Assembly (NCBI GenBank): GCA_037045045.1
Contig: JBAOHL010000001.1
Span: 106,643 to 170,642 of the forward strand
Direction of reading: 5' to 3'
DNA length: 64,000 bases
DNA from: Phosphoribacter sp037045045
Lineage (GTDB): Bacteria > Actinomycetota > Actinomycetes > Actinomycetales > Dermatophilaceae
Shown piece by piece: positions 26,701-37,714 of the stretch. The position numbers were made by a program, and so were the translations under genes. Under the pieces are notes generated by a model that worked only from the letters and a program-made list of their open reading frames with translations, was not told the origin of the DNA and made no database searches. Position 1 is the stretch's first letter. Every line of letters begins with the position of its first letter.

Positions 26701-27971
26701 GTGAGTGTCGTCGTCCAGAAATACGGAGGGTCCTCCGTCGCCGATGCCCAGGGCATCAAGCGAGTGGCCCGCCGGGTGGTCGAGGCGAAGAAGGCCGGTC
26801 GCGAGGTGTGCGTCGTCGTCTCGGCGATGGGCGACACGACCGACGAACTGTTCGACCTGGCCAACCAGGTCACCGCCAGTCCCCCGGGGCGCGAGCTGGA
26901 CATGCTCCTGACCGCGGGGGAGCGGATCTCCATGGCCCTGCTCGCCATGGCCATCAACAGCCTCGGCTTCGAGGCGCGCTCGTTCACCGGCTCGCAGGCC
27001 GGCGTCATCACCGACGCCGCCCATGGCAAGGCTCGGATTATCGACGTCACCCCCGGGCGGATCAGCGAGGCCCTCCAGGCCGGCCATATCGCCATCGTCG
27101 CCGGTTTCCAGGGCGTGAGTCAGACGAGCAAGGACATCACGACGCTCGGCCGAGGTGGGTCGGACACCACCGCCGTCGCGCTCGCCGCGGCCCTGGAGGC
27201 CGACGTCTGTGAGATCTACACCGACGTCGACGGGGTGTATACCGCCGACCCGCGCATCCTGCCCTCGGCGCGCAAGCTCGACATCGTCTCCAGCGAAGAG
27301 ATGCTCGACCTCGCGGCCAACGGCAGCAAGATCCTGCACCTGCGCTGCGTCGAGTACGCGCGCCGGCACGGCATACCGATCCACGTCCGCTCCTCGTGGT
27401 CGACGCACGAGGGAACGTGGGTCAAGGAGTCGGCGTACCAGCAAGGAGAGCACGTGGAAGCCCCGCTCATCACCGGAATCGCCCACGACAAGACCGAGGC
27501 GAAGATCACCGTCGTCGGCGTCCCGGACAAGATCGGCACGGCCGCGGACCTGTTCGACGCGGTCGCGCAGGCCGGCATCAACATCGACATGATCGTGCAG
27601 AACGTCTCGGCCATGGCCACCGGCCGCACCGACATCTCGTTCACCCTGCCCAGCGCCGACGGCCCCAAGGCGGTGGCGGCCCTCAACGCGATCAAGGACT
27701 TCGTCGGCTTCGAGACGATCCTCTACGACGACACGATCGGCAAGCTCTCGCTCGTCGGTGCCGGAATGCGCTCGCACCCGGGGGTGTCCGCTCGGGTATT
27801 CCGCGCGCTCGCCGACGCCGGCATCAACATCGAGATGATCTCGACCTCCGAGATCCGCGTCTCGGCCGTGACCCGGGCCGACCAGCTCGAGGACGCGGTG
27901 CGGGCCGTCCACACAGCGTTCGGGCTCGATTCGGAGACCGGTGAAGCGGTCGTCTACGGAGGGACGGGACG

Positions 27972-27975
<4 letters not shown>
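26701..27975 (+). CDS. lysC: Aspartate kinase
   Basis: 424 residues. The kinase motif KYGGSSVAD (5-13) opens the protein, and two ACT regulatory domains occupy the last ~160 residues (ITVVGVPDKIGTAADLF..., LSLVGAGMRSHPGVSARVFRALADAGINIEMISTSEIRVS). It catalyses the first step to lysine, threonine, methionine and diaminopimelate. GTG 26701 has GGGAG upstream. An internal start for a separate beta subunit is possible, as in related bacteria, but not proven. The stop overlaps asd (ATGA). Confidence 0.95.
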
Positions 27976-29036
<1,061 letters not shown>

Positions 29037-29037
29037 C

Positions 29038-29691
29038 ATGCGCGCCCGTCCGACCGGCCTTCTCGTCGCGGCGACGGCAGCGACCCTCCTCGTCGGATGT
29101 TCCGGGACCGCCGCCCCACCGGAGCTGCCCACGGTCTCGGTGACGGTAGCCCCGGACTCGACGCCGACGGGTGGTGCGAGTTCGTCGGCTCCGTCGCCGA
29201 GCAGATCGACGCCCCGCGCCACGCCGTCGCCCGGCCCCACCGTCGCCGTCGGCACCCACGCCTCGGTGGCCTTTGCCAGCCCCACCGGACGGATCAACTG
29301 CCTGACGTCCCGTTCCGTCGATCCCACCGGCTGGTCCCTGCGCTGCGACGTCCTCGAACGCACGTGGACGCTGCCACCCAAGCCCGCGGACTGCCCGCTC
29401 GACTGGGGTAGCGGAGTGGTCCTCGCCCCCTCCGGGGCTCACCTCAGCTGCGTGAGCGACACGGTCGCCTACGAGGCCCGAGTCGGCGCCGAGGGCACGT
29501 GGTGGAACGGCCAGCCGGGGTCGCAGGTCGTGCACGACGACAGACGGGGGGACCTCGTCGCGTTGGCCTACGGTGCGACGATGTCGATCGGGCCGATCAC
29601 CTGCCTGAGTCGTCAGGACGGCATGCACTGCACGAACGCCGACACCGGGGCCGGCTTCGACGTCAGCCGGGAGTCCTATACCTTGCGCTGA
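29038..29691 (+). CDS. Secreted lipoprotein of unknown function
   Basis: 217 residues. A signal peptide with lipobox LLVGC (Cys about residue 21) is followed by a Ser/Pro/Thr-rich spacer and a C-terminal domain with several Cys and Trp residues (SPTGRINCLT... WSLRCDV... CPLDWGSGVVL... HLSCVSD... MHCTNADTGAGFDVSRESYTL). The last part matches the pattern of actinobacterial secreted proteins that end in a GHGFxxSRxxYxLF-like motif. The ATG is one base after the asd stop. The stop codon is part of a 10-base tandem repeat that runs on downstream. Confidence 0.75.
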   Translation: MRARPTGLLVAATAATLLVGCSGTAAPPELPTVSVTVAPDSTPTGGASSSAPSPSRSTPRATPSPGPTVAVGTHASVAFASPTGRINCLTSRSVDPTGWSLRCDVLERTWTLPPKPADCPLDWGSGVVLAPSGAHLSCVSDTVAYEARVGAEGTWWNGQPGSQVVHDDRRGDLVALAYGATMSIGPITCLSRQDGMHCTNADTGAGFDVSRESYTLR

Positions 29692-29768
29692 GCGCGGCTG
29701 AGCGCGGCTGAGCGCGGCTGAGCGCGGCTAAGCACCGCTAAGCACCCCTAAGCACCGCTAAGCACCGG
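29689..29768 (+). repeat. 10-base tandem repeat starting at a stop codon
   Basis: About four units of TGAGCGCGGC followed by about four units of TAAGCACCGC-type sequence. The first TGA is the stop of the lipoprotein gene, so the gene end has been tandemly multiplied, giving a series of stop codons. Confidence 0.8.
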
Positions 29769-29797
29769 TCTCGCTTGGGTGGGACCGCGATCGCTGC

Positions 29798-31471
<1,674 letters not shown>

Positions 31472-31629
31472 GGCCCGAGCCTGCCATCTGCGCACCGTTG
31501 TCGGGAGGGTCCAAGAGCATGCCGTCGCTCCCATCCGGTATGCCGTGCGCCACAGTCCGAGGGGCGGGTGTGCCATCCATGGACCGGGTTCCGAATCGAC
31601 GTTACGCAGAGCGGAAACGTGGGCCCGCC

Positions 31630-31646
31630 ACCATGCAGTGCTTGGT
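31630..31646. promoter_or_regulatory. 17-bp palindromic operator, site 1
   Basis: ACCATGCAGTGCTTGGT has one mismatch in the arms and closely matches the site at 33577-33593. It lies between the divergent acyl-CoA ligase and first hydrolase genes, abutting a TATCCT -10-like box. The form is typical of TetR-family operators. Confidence 0.6.
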
Positions 31647-31733
31647 ATCCTGAACACAAGAAACCCCAGGGGCACCGATCGACCCCGTCGGTCGCGGCCC
31701 ACCTGCTCCCACCGACGTAAAGGTGTGTCACAC

Positions 31734-32471
31734 ATGTCCACGACCCTTTCCCCGCGCATGCCCGAACTGCTCAGCAAGCCCCAGCTCTACACCCTGCTCG
31801 AGGTGCCTCGCGCCGCCGTCGACATGGTCGCCCTGCCGATCGCCATGCCGGCCCTGCTCAAGAAGAAGACCGACCAGGGCCACCCCGTGCTCGTCGTCAC
31901 CGGCCTGTGGAGCGTCAACAGCGGCACCCTCGAGCTGCGCGCGGCCCTCAAGCTGCTCGGCTACTCGACGCACGTCCCGCCGGAGTTCACCATGCTGCGC
32001 AAGCCGAGCACGATCCGCGCCGCGGTCATCGCCGAGATCGAGAAGCTCTACGCGGAATACGGCACCAAGGTCACCCTCGTCGGTTGGTGCGTTGGCGGCG
32101 CGTTCACCCGGATGGCCGCCTTCGCCGTGCCGGACAAGGTGCGTCAGGTCATCAACCTCGGCTCGGCCCGCGAGGGCTGGTGGTACCCGAAGGAGTACAA
32201 GTACACCGGGCTCGATCACCTGCCGGTGCCCTCGACGGTCGTCTACTCGCGCAGCGACGGGATGTTCGACCACGCCAAGGTCTGCGAGCCCGACGGCCCG
32301 CTCAACGAGAACGTCGAGATCGTCTCCAGCCACTGGGGGATGGCCAACAACCCGATGACGGTGCGCATCCTCGCCGACCGGCTCGCCCAACCCGAGGGCC
32401 AGTGGGCACCCTTCGCTGGCTTCCGGGGCGGCGAGGCTCAACCGAAGTTGCGGCTGGCCAAGAGCGCCTGA
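31734..32471 (+). CDS. Alpha/beta hydrolase with Cys nucleophile, paralogue 1
   Basis: 245 residues. The nucleophile elbow is GWCVGG, with Cys where lipases have Ser. The acid is probably in YSRSDGMF and the His in SSHWGMANNP. The end NNPMTVRILADRLAQPEGQWAPF resembles a widespread serine-hydrolase family, in which I recall the elbow being GWSLGG. Cys at this position occurs in PHA synthases and dienelactone hydrolases, so acyl transfer rather than hydrolysis is possible. It is cytoplasmic as no signal peptide is seen. An AAAGGTG site precedes ATG 31734. It is the first of three tandem paralogues. Confidence 0.75.
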   Translation: MSTTLSPRMPELLSKPQLYTLLEVPRAAVDMVALPIAMPALLKKKTDQGHPVLVVTGLWSVNSGTLELRAALKLLGYSTHVPPEFTMLRKPSTIRAAVIAEIEKLYAEYGTKVTLVGWCVGGAFTRMAAFAVPDKVRQVINLGSAREGWWYPKEYKYTGLDHLPVPSTVVYSRSDGMFDHAKVCEPDGPLNENVEIVSSHWGMANNPMTVRILADRLAQPEGQWAPFAGFRGGEAQPKLRLAKSA

Positions 32472-32646
32472 GCGCCGACACCATCTCGACGGCCCGACCG
32501 TGACGCACGGCCGGGCCGTCGGCGTCTGCCGACGACGGCGCCTGCCCGTCCGAGCGTTTCGCCCAGCGGAAACGCGCACCGCTACTCGCCAGTTGGGCCG
32601 CACGCTGATGAGCAGACCCTGATCCCCCCGGAGTCCGAGGACCCAC
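32472..32646 (+). other. Spacer between hydrolase paralogues 1 and 2
   Basis: 175 bases with no gene and no copy of the 17-bp operator. Paralogue 2 is therefore probably transcribed from the upstream promoter or an unrecognised one. Confidence 0.4.
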
Positions 32647-33390
32647 ATGACCACGTTCACCCCCGACAGCGTTCCCGACTGGATCACCCAACCCGGTCAG
32701 TTCGTCGCCCTCGAGGTGCCGCGGATGGTCGTCGAGATGGCCGCCACGCCTCTTGCGTTGCCCTGGCTGCTCAAGCACCGCACGAGCAACGGCCAGCCCA
32801 TCCTCGTCGTGCCGGCGATGGCCCCGGCGATCGGCACGCTGGAGATGCGCCTGGCGCTGAAGGCCCTGGGCCACAAGGTCCACTGCCTTCCCGAACTGAC
32901 GATGCTGCGTCGCCCGAAGGCCATCCTCGATGTCGTCCTGCGCGAGACCGAGAAGGTCGCCACCCTTTATGGCGAACCCATCACTATCGCCGGCTGGTGC
33001 TACGGCGGCGGGTTCACCCGGCTGGCCGCCCACGCCCTGCCCGATGCGGTCCGTCAGGTCATCAACATGGGCGTGGCGAAGAACCTGCCGATGTACCCCA
33101 AGCTCACCCACGCCGGCGGGGTGACGAGGGCCAGCGATCCGCTGCCGGTGCCCTCGACCGTCGTGTACTCCCGCTCCGACGGGACGTTCAACCGCAAGCA
33201 GGTCACCCAGCCCGAGGACGCCCACCCGAGCGAGGACATCGAGGTGGTCTCGAGTCACTTCGGCATGGCCAACCACCCGATGACGCTGCACATCATCGCC
33301 GACCGGCTCATGCAACCGAAGGACACCTGGCGCCCGTTCAGCGGGTGGACGCTGGAGAACGCCGGCGACAAGGCCGCCCAGGTCGCCTGA
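32647..33390 (+). CDS. Alpha/beta hydrolase with Cys nucleophile, paralogue 2
   Basis: 247 residues, clearly homologous to its neighbours over the whole length. The elbow is GWCYGG; YSRSDGTF and SSHFGMANHP supply the likely acid and His. It starts MTTFTPDSVPDWITQPGQF. It is the most divergent of the three. The function is not known; the neighbouring acyl-CoA ligase suggests an acyl substrate. Confidence 0.75.
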   Translation: MTTFTPDSVPDWITQPGQFVALEVPRMVVEMAATPLALPWLLKHRTSNGQPILVVPAMAPAIGTLEMRLALKALGHKVHCLPELTMLRRPKAILDVVLRETEKVATLYGEPITIAGWCYGGGFTRLAAHALPDAVRQVINMGVAKNLPMYPKLTHAGGVTRASDPLPVPSTVVYSRSDGTFNRKQVTQPEDAHPSEDIEVVSSHFGMANHPMTLHIIADRLMQPKDTWRPFSGWTLENAGDKAAQVA

Positions 33391-33683
33391 GCCCGAGCCA
33401 TCGAGGACCCCGCTTTGCAGGCGGCCCGGCGCCCGGGTCGTATGCCGTGCGACACCATCCCCGGATGCCCTCTGCCGATGCGCGCAGACTGGCCGCAAAG
33501 GCTCGGCGCTGGGCGGCACACCGTGCGCACCGCGCCGTCGGATCGGCGATTCCCGGCGACTGAAAGTGCTTGGCAAACCAAGCATTGCTTGGTAAAGTTG
33601 ACGTCCAGTGGTCAGGCCCAGCCGTCCGGACCGCCCGCTCGCGGCACCATCACCCGTCCCACTGCCAGCTTCCGAGGTGACCA
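33391..33683 (+). promoter_or_regulatory. Regulatory spacer before hydrolase paralogue 3
   Basis: 293 bases with no gene. Near its end are the overlapping palindromes at 33568-33593, followed at once by TTGAC. One GTATGCCG octamer occurs near 33440. Confidence 0.55.
33577..33593. promoter_or_regulatory. 17-bp palindromic operator, site 2
   Basis: ACCAAGCATTGCTTGGT is a perfect palindrome with 8-bp arms. It overlaps a second palindrome, TGCTTGGCAAACCAAGCA (33568-33585), so three half-sites lie in a row. A TTGAC -35-like box follows. The site is shared with the promoter region of paralogue 1 and the acyl-CoA ligase. Confidence 0.7.
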
Positions 33684-34421
33684 ATGAAGATCATCCCCGA
33701 CAGCGTCCCGAACATCGCGACGCATCCGGCCCTCTACCGTATGTTCGAGCCGTCGCGCATGATGGTCGAGATGGCCAGCCTCGCCCTGGCCACGCCGTTG
33801 CTCGTCCCCCAACACACCTCCGACGGGCACCCCGTCATCGTCGTCACCGGCCTGTGGAGCCCGTCGATGGGCACCATGGAGATGCGTCTGGCCCTGCGCC
33901 TCATCGGTCACCACGTCTACTCGCCACCGGTGCACATGATGTACCTGCCGCCGCAGAAGATCCGCTCGACGCTGCTGAAGATGACCGAGGAGCTCTACGA
34001 CAAGTACGACGGCGACAAGGTCAGCCTCGTCGGCTGGTGTGTCGGCGGTGCGTTCACCCGGATGGTCGCCCACGCGGCGCCCGACAAGGTCCGCCAGGTC
34101 ATCAACATGGGCACCTCGCTCGACGGCTGGTGGTACCCCAAGGACCAGAAGTTCGCGGCCGGCCGGCTGCCGGTGCCCTCGACGGTCATCTACTCGCGCA
34201 CCGACGGCACGATGGACTGGCGGCGGATCGTCGAGAAGCCGGCGCCGCGCACCGAGAACATCGAGGTGCTCTCCAGCCACTTCGGCATGGCGAACAATCC
34301 GATGACCGTCCAGATCATCGCCGACCGGCTCTCCCAGCCCAAGGGCGAGTGGGCCCCGTTCGCCGGGTGGAACCTCAAGAACCCGACCCACCCCACCCTG
34401 CGGCCCGTCCGGGTCGCCTGA
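33684..34421 (+). CDS. Alpha/beta hydrolase with Cys nucleophile, paralogue 3
   Basis: 245 residues. The elbow is GWCVGGAFTRM; the likely acid is in YSRTDGTM and the His in SSHFGMANNP. It is closest to paralogue 1, sharing the GWWYPK segment after the elbow. It has its own upstream palindromic operator. Ser-to-Cys replacement in all three paralogues argues that it is functional, not accidental. Confidence 0.75.
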   Translation: MKIIPDSVPNIATHPALYRMFEPSRMMVEMASLALATPLLVPQHTSDGHPVIVVTGLWSPSMGTMEMRLALRLIGHHVYSPPVHMMYLPPQKIRSTLLKMTEELYDKYDGDKVSLVGWCVGGAFTRMVAHAAPDKVRQVINMGTSLDGWWYPKDQKFAAGRLPVPSTVIYSRTDGTMDWRRIVEKPAPRTENIEVLSSHFGMANNPMTVQIIADRLSQPKGEWAPFAGWNLKNPTHPTLRPVRVA

Positions 34422-34435
34422 CGTCGTTTGCGAAG

Positions 34436-34471
34436 GTATGCCGTCCGGTCGAGGGCCCGGGCGGCATACCG
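34436..34471. terminator. Bidirectional hairpin built from an inverted GTATGCCG pair
   Basis: GGTATGCCGTCCGG and CCCGGGCGGCATACC form an almost perfect stem with a short loop, between convergent hydrolase 3 and tetR genes. The layout is the same as at 3112-3151. Confidence 0.7.
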
Positions 34472-34481
34472 GCGTCTGCGG

Positions 34482-35072
34482 CTAGGCCGGCGGGAAGGCT
34501 GCCCGGACGACGGTCAGGTCGGCGCAGAGGCGCTCGATCGGGTCGCCGACGGCGCCGTCCTCGACCCAGGTGCGCAACGACGTCAGGGTGGCGCCCAGGA
34601 GCGCGCCGATGAGAGTACGCGCCTGGGCGAGGGTGAGGCCACTGCGGCCCGAGGCCACGAGGATCGTCGCGAGCTCGTCGGTGAACTCGTCGATCATCAG
34701 GTACCCGGCCGCCCGGACCGACGGCACCGCGAACCACAGCGCCCAGCGTGCCTCGGTGAGGGCGGGGCCGCTGACGGACTGGAGGCGTTCGACGGCGACG
34801 AGGAAGGCGGTGACCGGGTCGTACACCTCGAGCAGGGGGGCGGCCATCGCGAGCAGCTCGTCGTCGTACTCGTCGTGGACGATGAGCCCTTCCTTGGTGC
34901 CGAAGTAACGGTAGACGGTGCTCGGCGAGACGTCCGCCGCCGCGGCGACCTGCTCGACGGTCACTGCGTCGAATCCGCGTTCGGTGAACATGGCGACGGC
35001 GACGGTCTGGATGTGCCGCATGGCGGCGGCCTTCTTGCGTTGCCGCAGAGTGGGTCCGAGCCGTTGCAGCAC
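34482..35072 (-). CDS. TetR-family transcriptional regulator
   Basis: 196 residues. The N-terminal helix-turn-helix is MFTERGFDAVTVEQVAAAADVSPSTVYRYFGTKEGLI. The C-terminal ligand domain is of the TetR_C actinobacterial drug/lipid type. It is divergent from the ABC exporter, with two TGACAGTnnCTGTCA palindromes between, so it most likely represses that exporter and itself. It might also act on the ACCAAGCA sites near the hydrolases, but the sequences differ. Confidence 0.85.
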   Translation of the reverse strand: MLQRLGPTLRQRKKAAAMRHIQTVAVAMFTERGFDAVTVEQVAAAADVSPSTVYRYFGTKEGLIVHDEYDDELLAMAAPLLEVYDPVTAFLVAVERLQSVSGPALTEARWALWFAVPSVRAAGYLMIDEFTDELATILVASGRSGLTLAQARTLIGALLGATLTSLRTWVEDGAVGDPIERLCADLTVVRAAFPPA

Positions 35073-35156
35073 GCGCCGGTCCTCCCGTCACCTCGATGCC
35101 GGGCGACCCGGTCGAGATGCCGTGGCCGTGGCCGGTCGGGCGCCAGCGTAGCCCAC

Positions 35157-35193
35157 TTGACAGTGACTGTCACTCAGCGGACAGTAGCTGTCA
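35157..35193 (+). promoter_or_regulatory. ABC exporter promoter with two TetR operators
   Basis: -35 TTGACA (35157-35162), 17 bases, then -10 GACAGT (35180-35185), and ATG at 35193. The palindrome TGACAGTGACTGTCA (35158-35172) covers the -35, and GGACAGTAGCTGTCA (35179-35193) covers the -10 and the first base of the start codon. Bound repressor would block RNA polymerase fully. The transcript should be leaderless. Confidence 0.75.
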
Positions 35194-36137
35194 TGAGAGA
35201 GGCACTGTCATCATCGGCGCCCTCGGGGGGCGTCGGTGGGTCGGCGATCGTCGAGGGCCGGGACCTGCGCAAGGACTTCGGTGCGGTGCGGGCCCTCGAC
35301 GGGCTGGACCTCACCGTCTGCGCGGGGGAGGTACACGGCTTCCTCGGGCCCAACGGCGCGGGCAAGTCGACGACGATCCGAGCGCTGCTCGGTCAGCTGC
35401 GTCTCGGCGGTGGCCGGCTGTCGGTCTTCGGCCTGGACCCGCTGACCGACGCCGTGGCGATCCACCGGCGGCTGGCGTACGTGCCGGGCGACACCGCGTT
35501 GTGGCCGGGCCTCACGGGCGGGGAGTGCATCGACGTCATCGGCGGATTCACCGGGCGCCTGGATCGCACCCGCCGCGCCAGCCTCGTCGAGCGGTTCGAG
35601 CTCGACCCGACTCGACGGGCCAGGACGTACTCCAAAGGCAATCGCCAGAAGGTCGCCCTCATCGCCGCGCTCGCCACCGACGCCGAGCTCTACGTCCTCG
35701 ACGAGCCCACTTCGGGCCTGGACCCGCTCATGGAGGCCCGGTTCCAAGACACCGTGCGCGAGCTGGCCGACCGGGGTCGGACCGTGCTGTTGAGCAGCCA
35801 CATCCTCGACGAGGTCGAGGCCCTCTGTGATCGGGTGACGATCATCCGATCCGGTCGAACCGTGTCGACCGGCTCACTCGAGCAACTGCGGGCCAACACC
35901 GCGACAAGTGTCGTCGCCACGAGCGGGGAGCCGCTCGTCGGGGTCCGCGAGCACGCCGGGGTCCGGGACTACAGCGCGTCGGCGCAACCGTTGGGCGTCC
36001 GGACCTCGTTTACCGTGAGCCGTGCGCAGATGGCGCAGGTCGTGGAAACCGTTGCCGCACAGGGCCCGCTGTCCCTCGTCGTCCATCCGCCGTCGCTGGA
36101 GGACCTCTTCCTCGCCGAGTACGAGGAGCCGGCGTGA
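35193..36137 (+). CDS. ABC transporter ATP-binding protein
   Basis: 314 residues. Walker A is GPNGAGKST, the signature is YSKGNRQKV (a variant of LSGGQ typical of drug/lipid exporters of the CcmA type) and Walker B is LYVLDEPTSGLDP, followed by the SSHILDEVEALCD switch. The ~80-residue C-terminal extension is also usual for this class. The ATG at 35193 lies inside the second operator. The stop overlaps the permease start (GTGA). Confidence 0.9.
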   Translation: MREALSSSAPSGGVGGSAIVEGRDLRKDFGAVRALDGLDLTVCAGEVHGFLGPNGAGKSTTIRALLGQLRLGGGRLSVFGLDPLTDAVAIHRRLAYVPGDTALWPGLTGGECIDVIGGFTGRLDRTRRASLVERFELDPTRRARTYSKGNRQKVALIAALATDAELYVLDEPTSGLDPLMEARFQDTVRELADRGRTVLLSSHILDEVEALCDRVTIIRSGRTVSTGSLEQLRANTATSVVATSGEPLVGVREHAGVRDYSASAQPLGVRTSFTVSRAQMAQVVETVAAQGPLSLVVHPPSLEDLFLAEYEEPA

Positions 36138-37714
36138 CGGCGCTGACCGGCACGCTGCGCCTGGCCCGCCTCCAGGTGCGGACCGGCTGGAAGGGCCTGC
36201 TGTTCGGGCCGGTACTGCTCGCCGGGCTCGTCCTGGCCATCGCGCACAGCATCGTCGGGCTGTACCCGACTGCCGAAGCTCGGGCGGCCTACGCCGCCTC
36301 CAACGCGATCGCCCCGGCGAGTGCCGCCTTCAACGGGCGCTGGGCGGACCTCGACACCCTCGGCGGCATCACGACGAACGAGGTCGGCTTCCTCGCCTTG
36401 CTGCTCTTCCCTACGGTCGCGAGCCTGCTGGCCGTGCGGCATACCCGCCGGGAGGAGGACGCCGGGCGCACCGACCTCGTCACCGCCGGGTGCGTCGGCC
36501 GCCTGGCGCCGCTCGCGGCCGGCTCGCTCGTCGTCGCCGTCGCGATGGTCCTCGTGGGGCTCTTGGCCTTCGCCGGGCAGGTGTGGGTGGGGCTACCGAG
36601 CGCGGGATCGGGGTGGTATGCCGCGTCGCTGGCCCTGTTCGCGCTGTCGTTCGCGGCGACCGGGTTGCTCGCCGCGGAGGTGAGTCGCGATGCCCGCACC
36701 GCCACGGGCCTGTCGCTGGCGGCGGTGTTCGGGATGTTCGTCCTGCGGGCCGCTCTCGATGCCGGGAATCGGTCGCTCTGGTGGGTGACGCCGTCGGGGT
36801 GGCTGCCGCGGGTCGCCCCGTTCGGGGACCCGCAGGCATGGCCGCTGGTCGCCTACCTCGTCCTCAGCGGACTCGCGCTCGGTGCGGCGGCCTGGGTCGC
36901 CGTTCATCGCGACCTCTACGGCGGGCTGGTGGCGGCCCGCCCGGGGCCGGCCACGGCTCGAGCGGCGCTGACCACGCCGTTCGGTCTGGCCTGGCGGCTG
37001 ACTCGCGGAGCGGCCGTGGGGTGGTCGGTGGGTGTCGTCGCGTGGGGACTGTCGATGGGCGCGTTGTCCACCGAGATGACCGCGCTGCTGCGAGCCAATC
37101 CCCAACTGCTCGAGGCGTTGGGTATAGATCGACCCGAGGACGTGTTGACCGCGATGTCGGCGACACTGGCCGCGGTGGGCGCGGCGGCCCTCGTCGTCCA
37201 GGGCGTGCTGCGCCTGGCCGCCGAGGAGGACTCGGGTCGGCTTGGTCTAGTGGCCTCGGGCCCGACCCGCCGGCGGGCGTTCTGGCTGGCCTGGGGCCTG
37301 GTGTTGGCCGTCGAGGTGCTCGTCGTGCTCGTGGTCCAAGCGCTCGCGTTCGGGCTGACCACCTGGCGGGTGTCACGAGTCCTGGAGAACCTCACCGCCA
37401 GCCTTCAGGCCGCCCTCGCGCTCGGACCCGCCGTGCTGCTCGTCGGCGCCGTCGGGCTGGCGGTGCGCGCAGCGGTGCCGCGGCTGGCCGCGGTGGCGTG
37501 GCTGCTCGTTGGGTGGATGGCGGTCGTCGGCTTCGTCGGGGACGCGCTCGATCTGCCCATCTGGGCCCGGCGGCTGTCCCCGGCGTATGCCGTCGGGCGC
37601 GTTCCCGTGGACGACCCGAACGTGGGAGTCCTCGCGGCATTCGTCGGCGCGGCGCTCGTGCTCGTGGTCGCCAGCGCTGGCGCCTTCTCGCGTCGCGACC
37701 TGCGCGCCGGTTAG
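36134..37714 (+). CDS. ABC exporter membrane protein
   Basis: 526 residues with about 12 membrane helices, so it is probably a fused pair of six-helix halves as in actinobacterial polyketide/antibiotic exporters. Works with the ATPase before it. The start is GTG, overlapping the ATPase stop. The 3' end overlaps the convergent ltrA gene by four bases, so no terminator separates them. Confidence 0.85.
   Translation: MTALTGTLRLARLQVRTGWKGLLFGPVLLAGLVLAIAHSIVGLYPTAEARAAYAASNAIAPASAAFNGRWADLDTLGGITTNEVGFLALLLFPTVASLLAVRHTRREEDAGRTDLVTAGCVGRLAPLAAGSLVVAVAMVLVGLLAFAGQVWVGLPSAGSGWYAASLALFALSFAATGLLAAEVSRDARTATGLSLAAVFGMFVLRAALDAGNRSLWWVTPSGWLPRVAPFGDPQAWPLVAYLVLSGLALGAAAWVAVHRDLYGGLVAARPGPATARAALTTPFGLAWRLTRGAAVGWSVGVVAWGLSMGALSTEMTALLRANPQLLEALGIDRPEDVLTAMSATLAAVGAAALVVQGVLRLAAEEDSGRLGLVASGPTRRRAFWLAWGLVLAVEVLVVLVVQALAFGLTTWRVSRVLENLTASLQAALALGPAVLLVGAVGLAVRAAVPRLAAVAWLLVGWMAVVGFVGDALDLPIWARRLSPAYAVGRVPVDDPNVGVLAAFVGAALVLVVASAGAFSRRDLRAG

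Noticed and set aside
31734..34421. Polyhydroxyalkanoate synthases
   Set aside because: The proteins are only ~245 residues and lack the N-terminal domain and other PhaC motifs; only the G-x-C-x-G elbow is shared.
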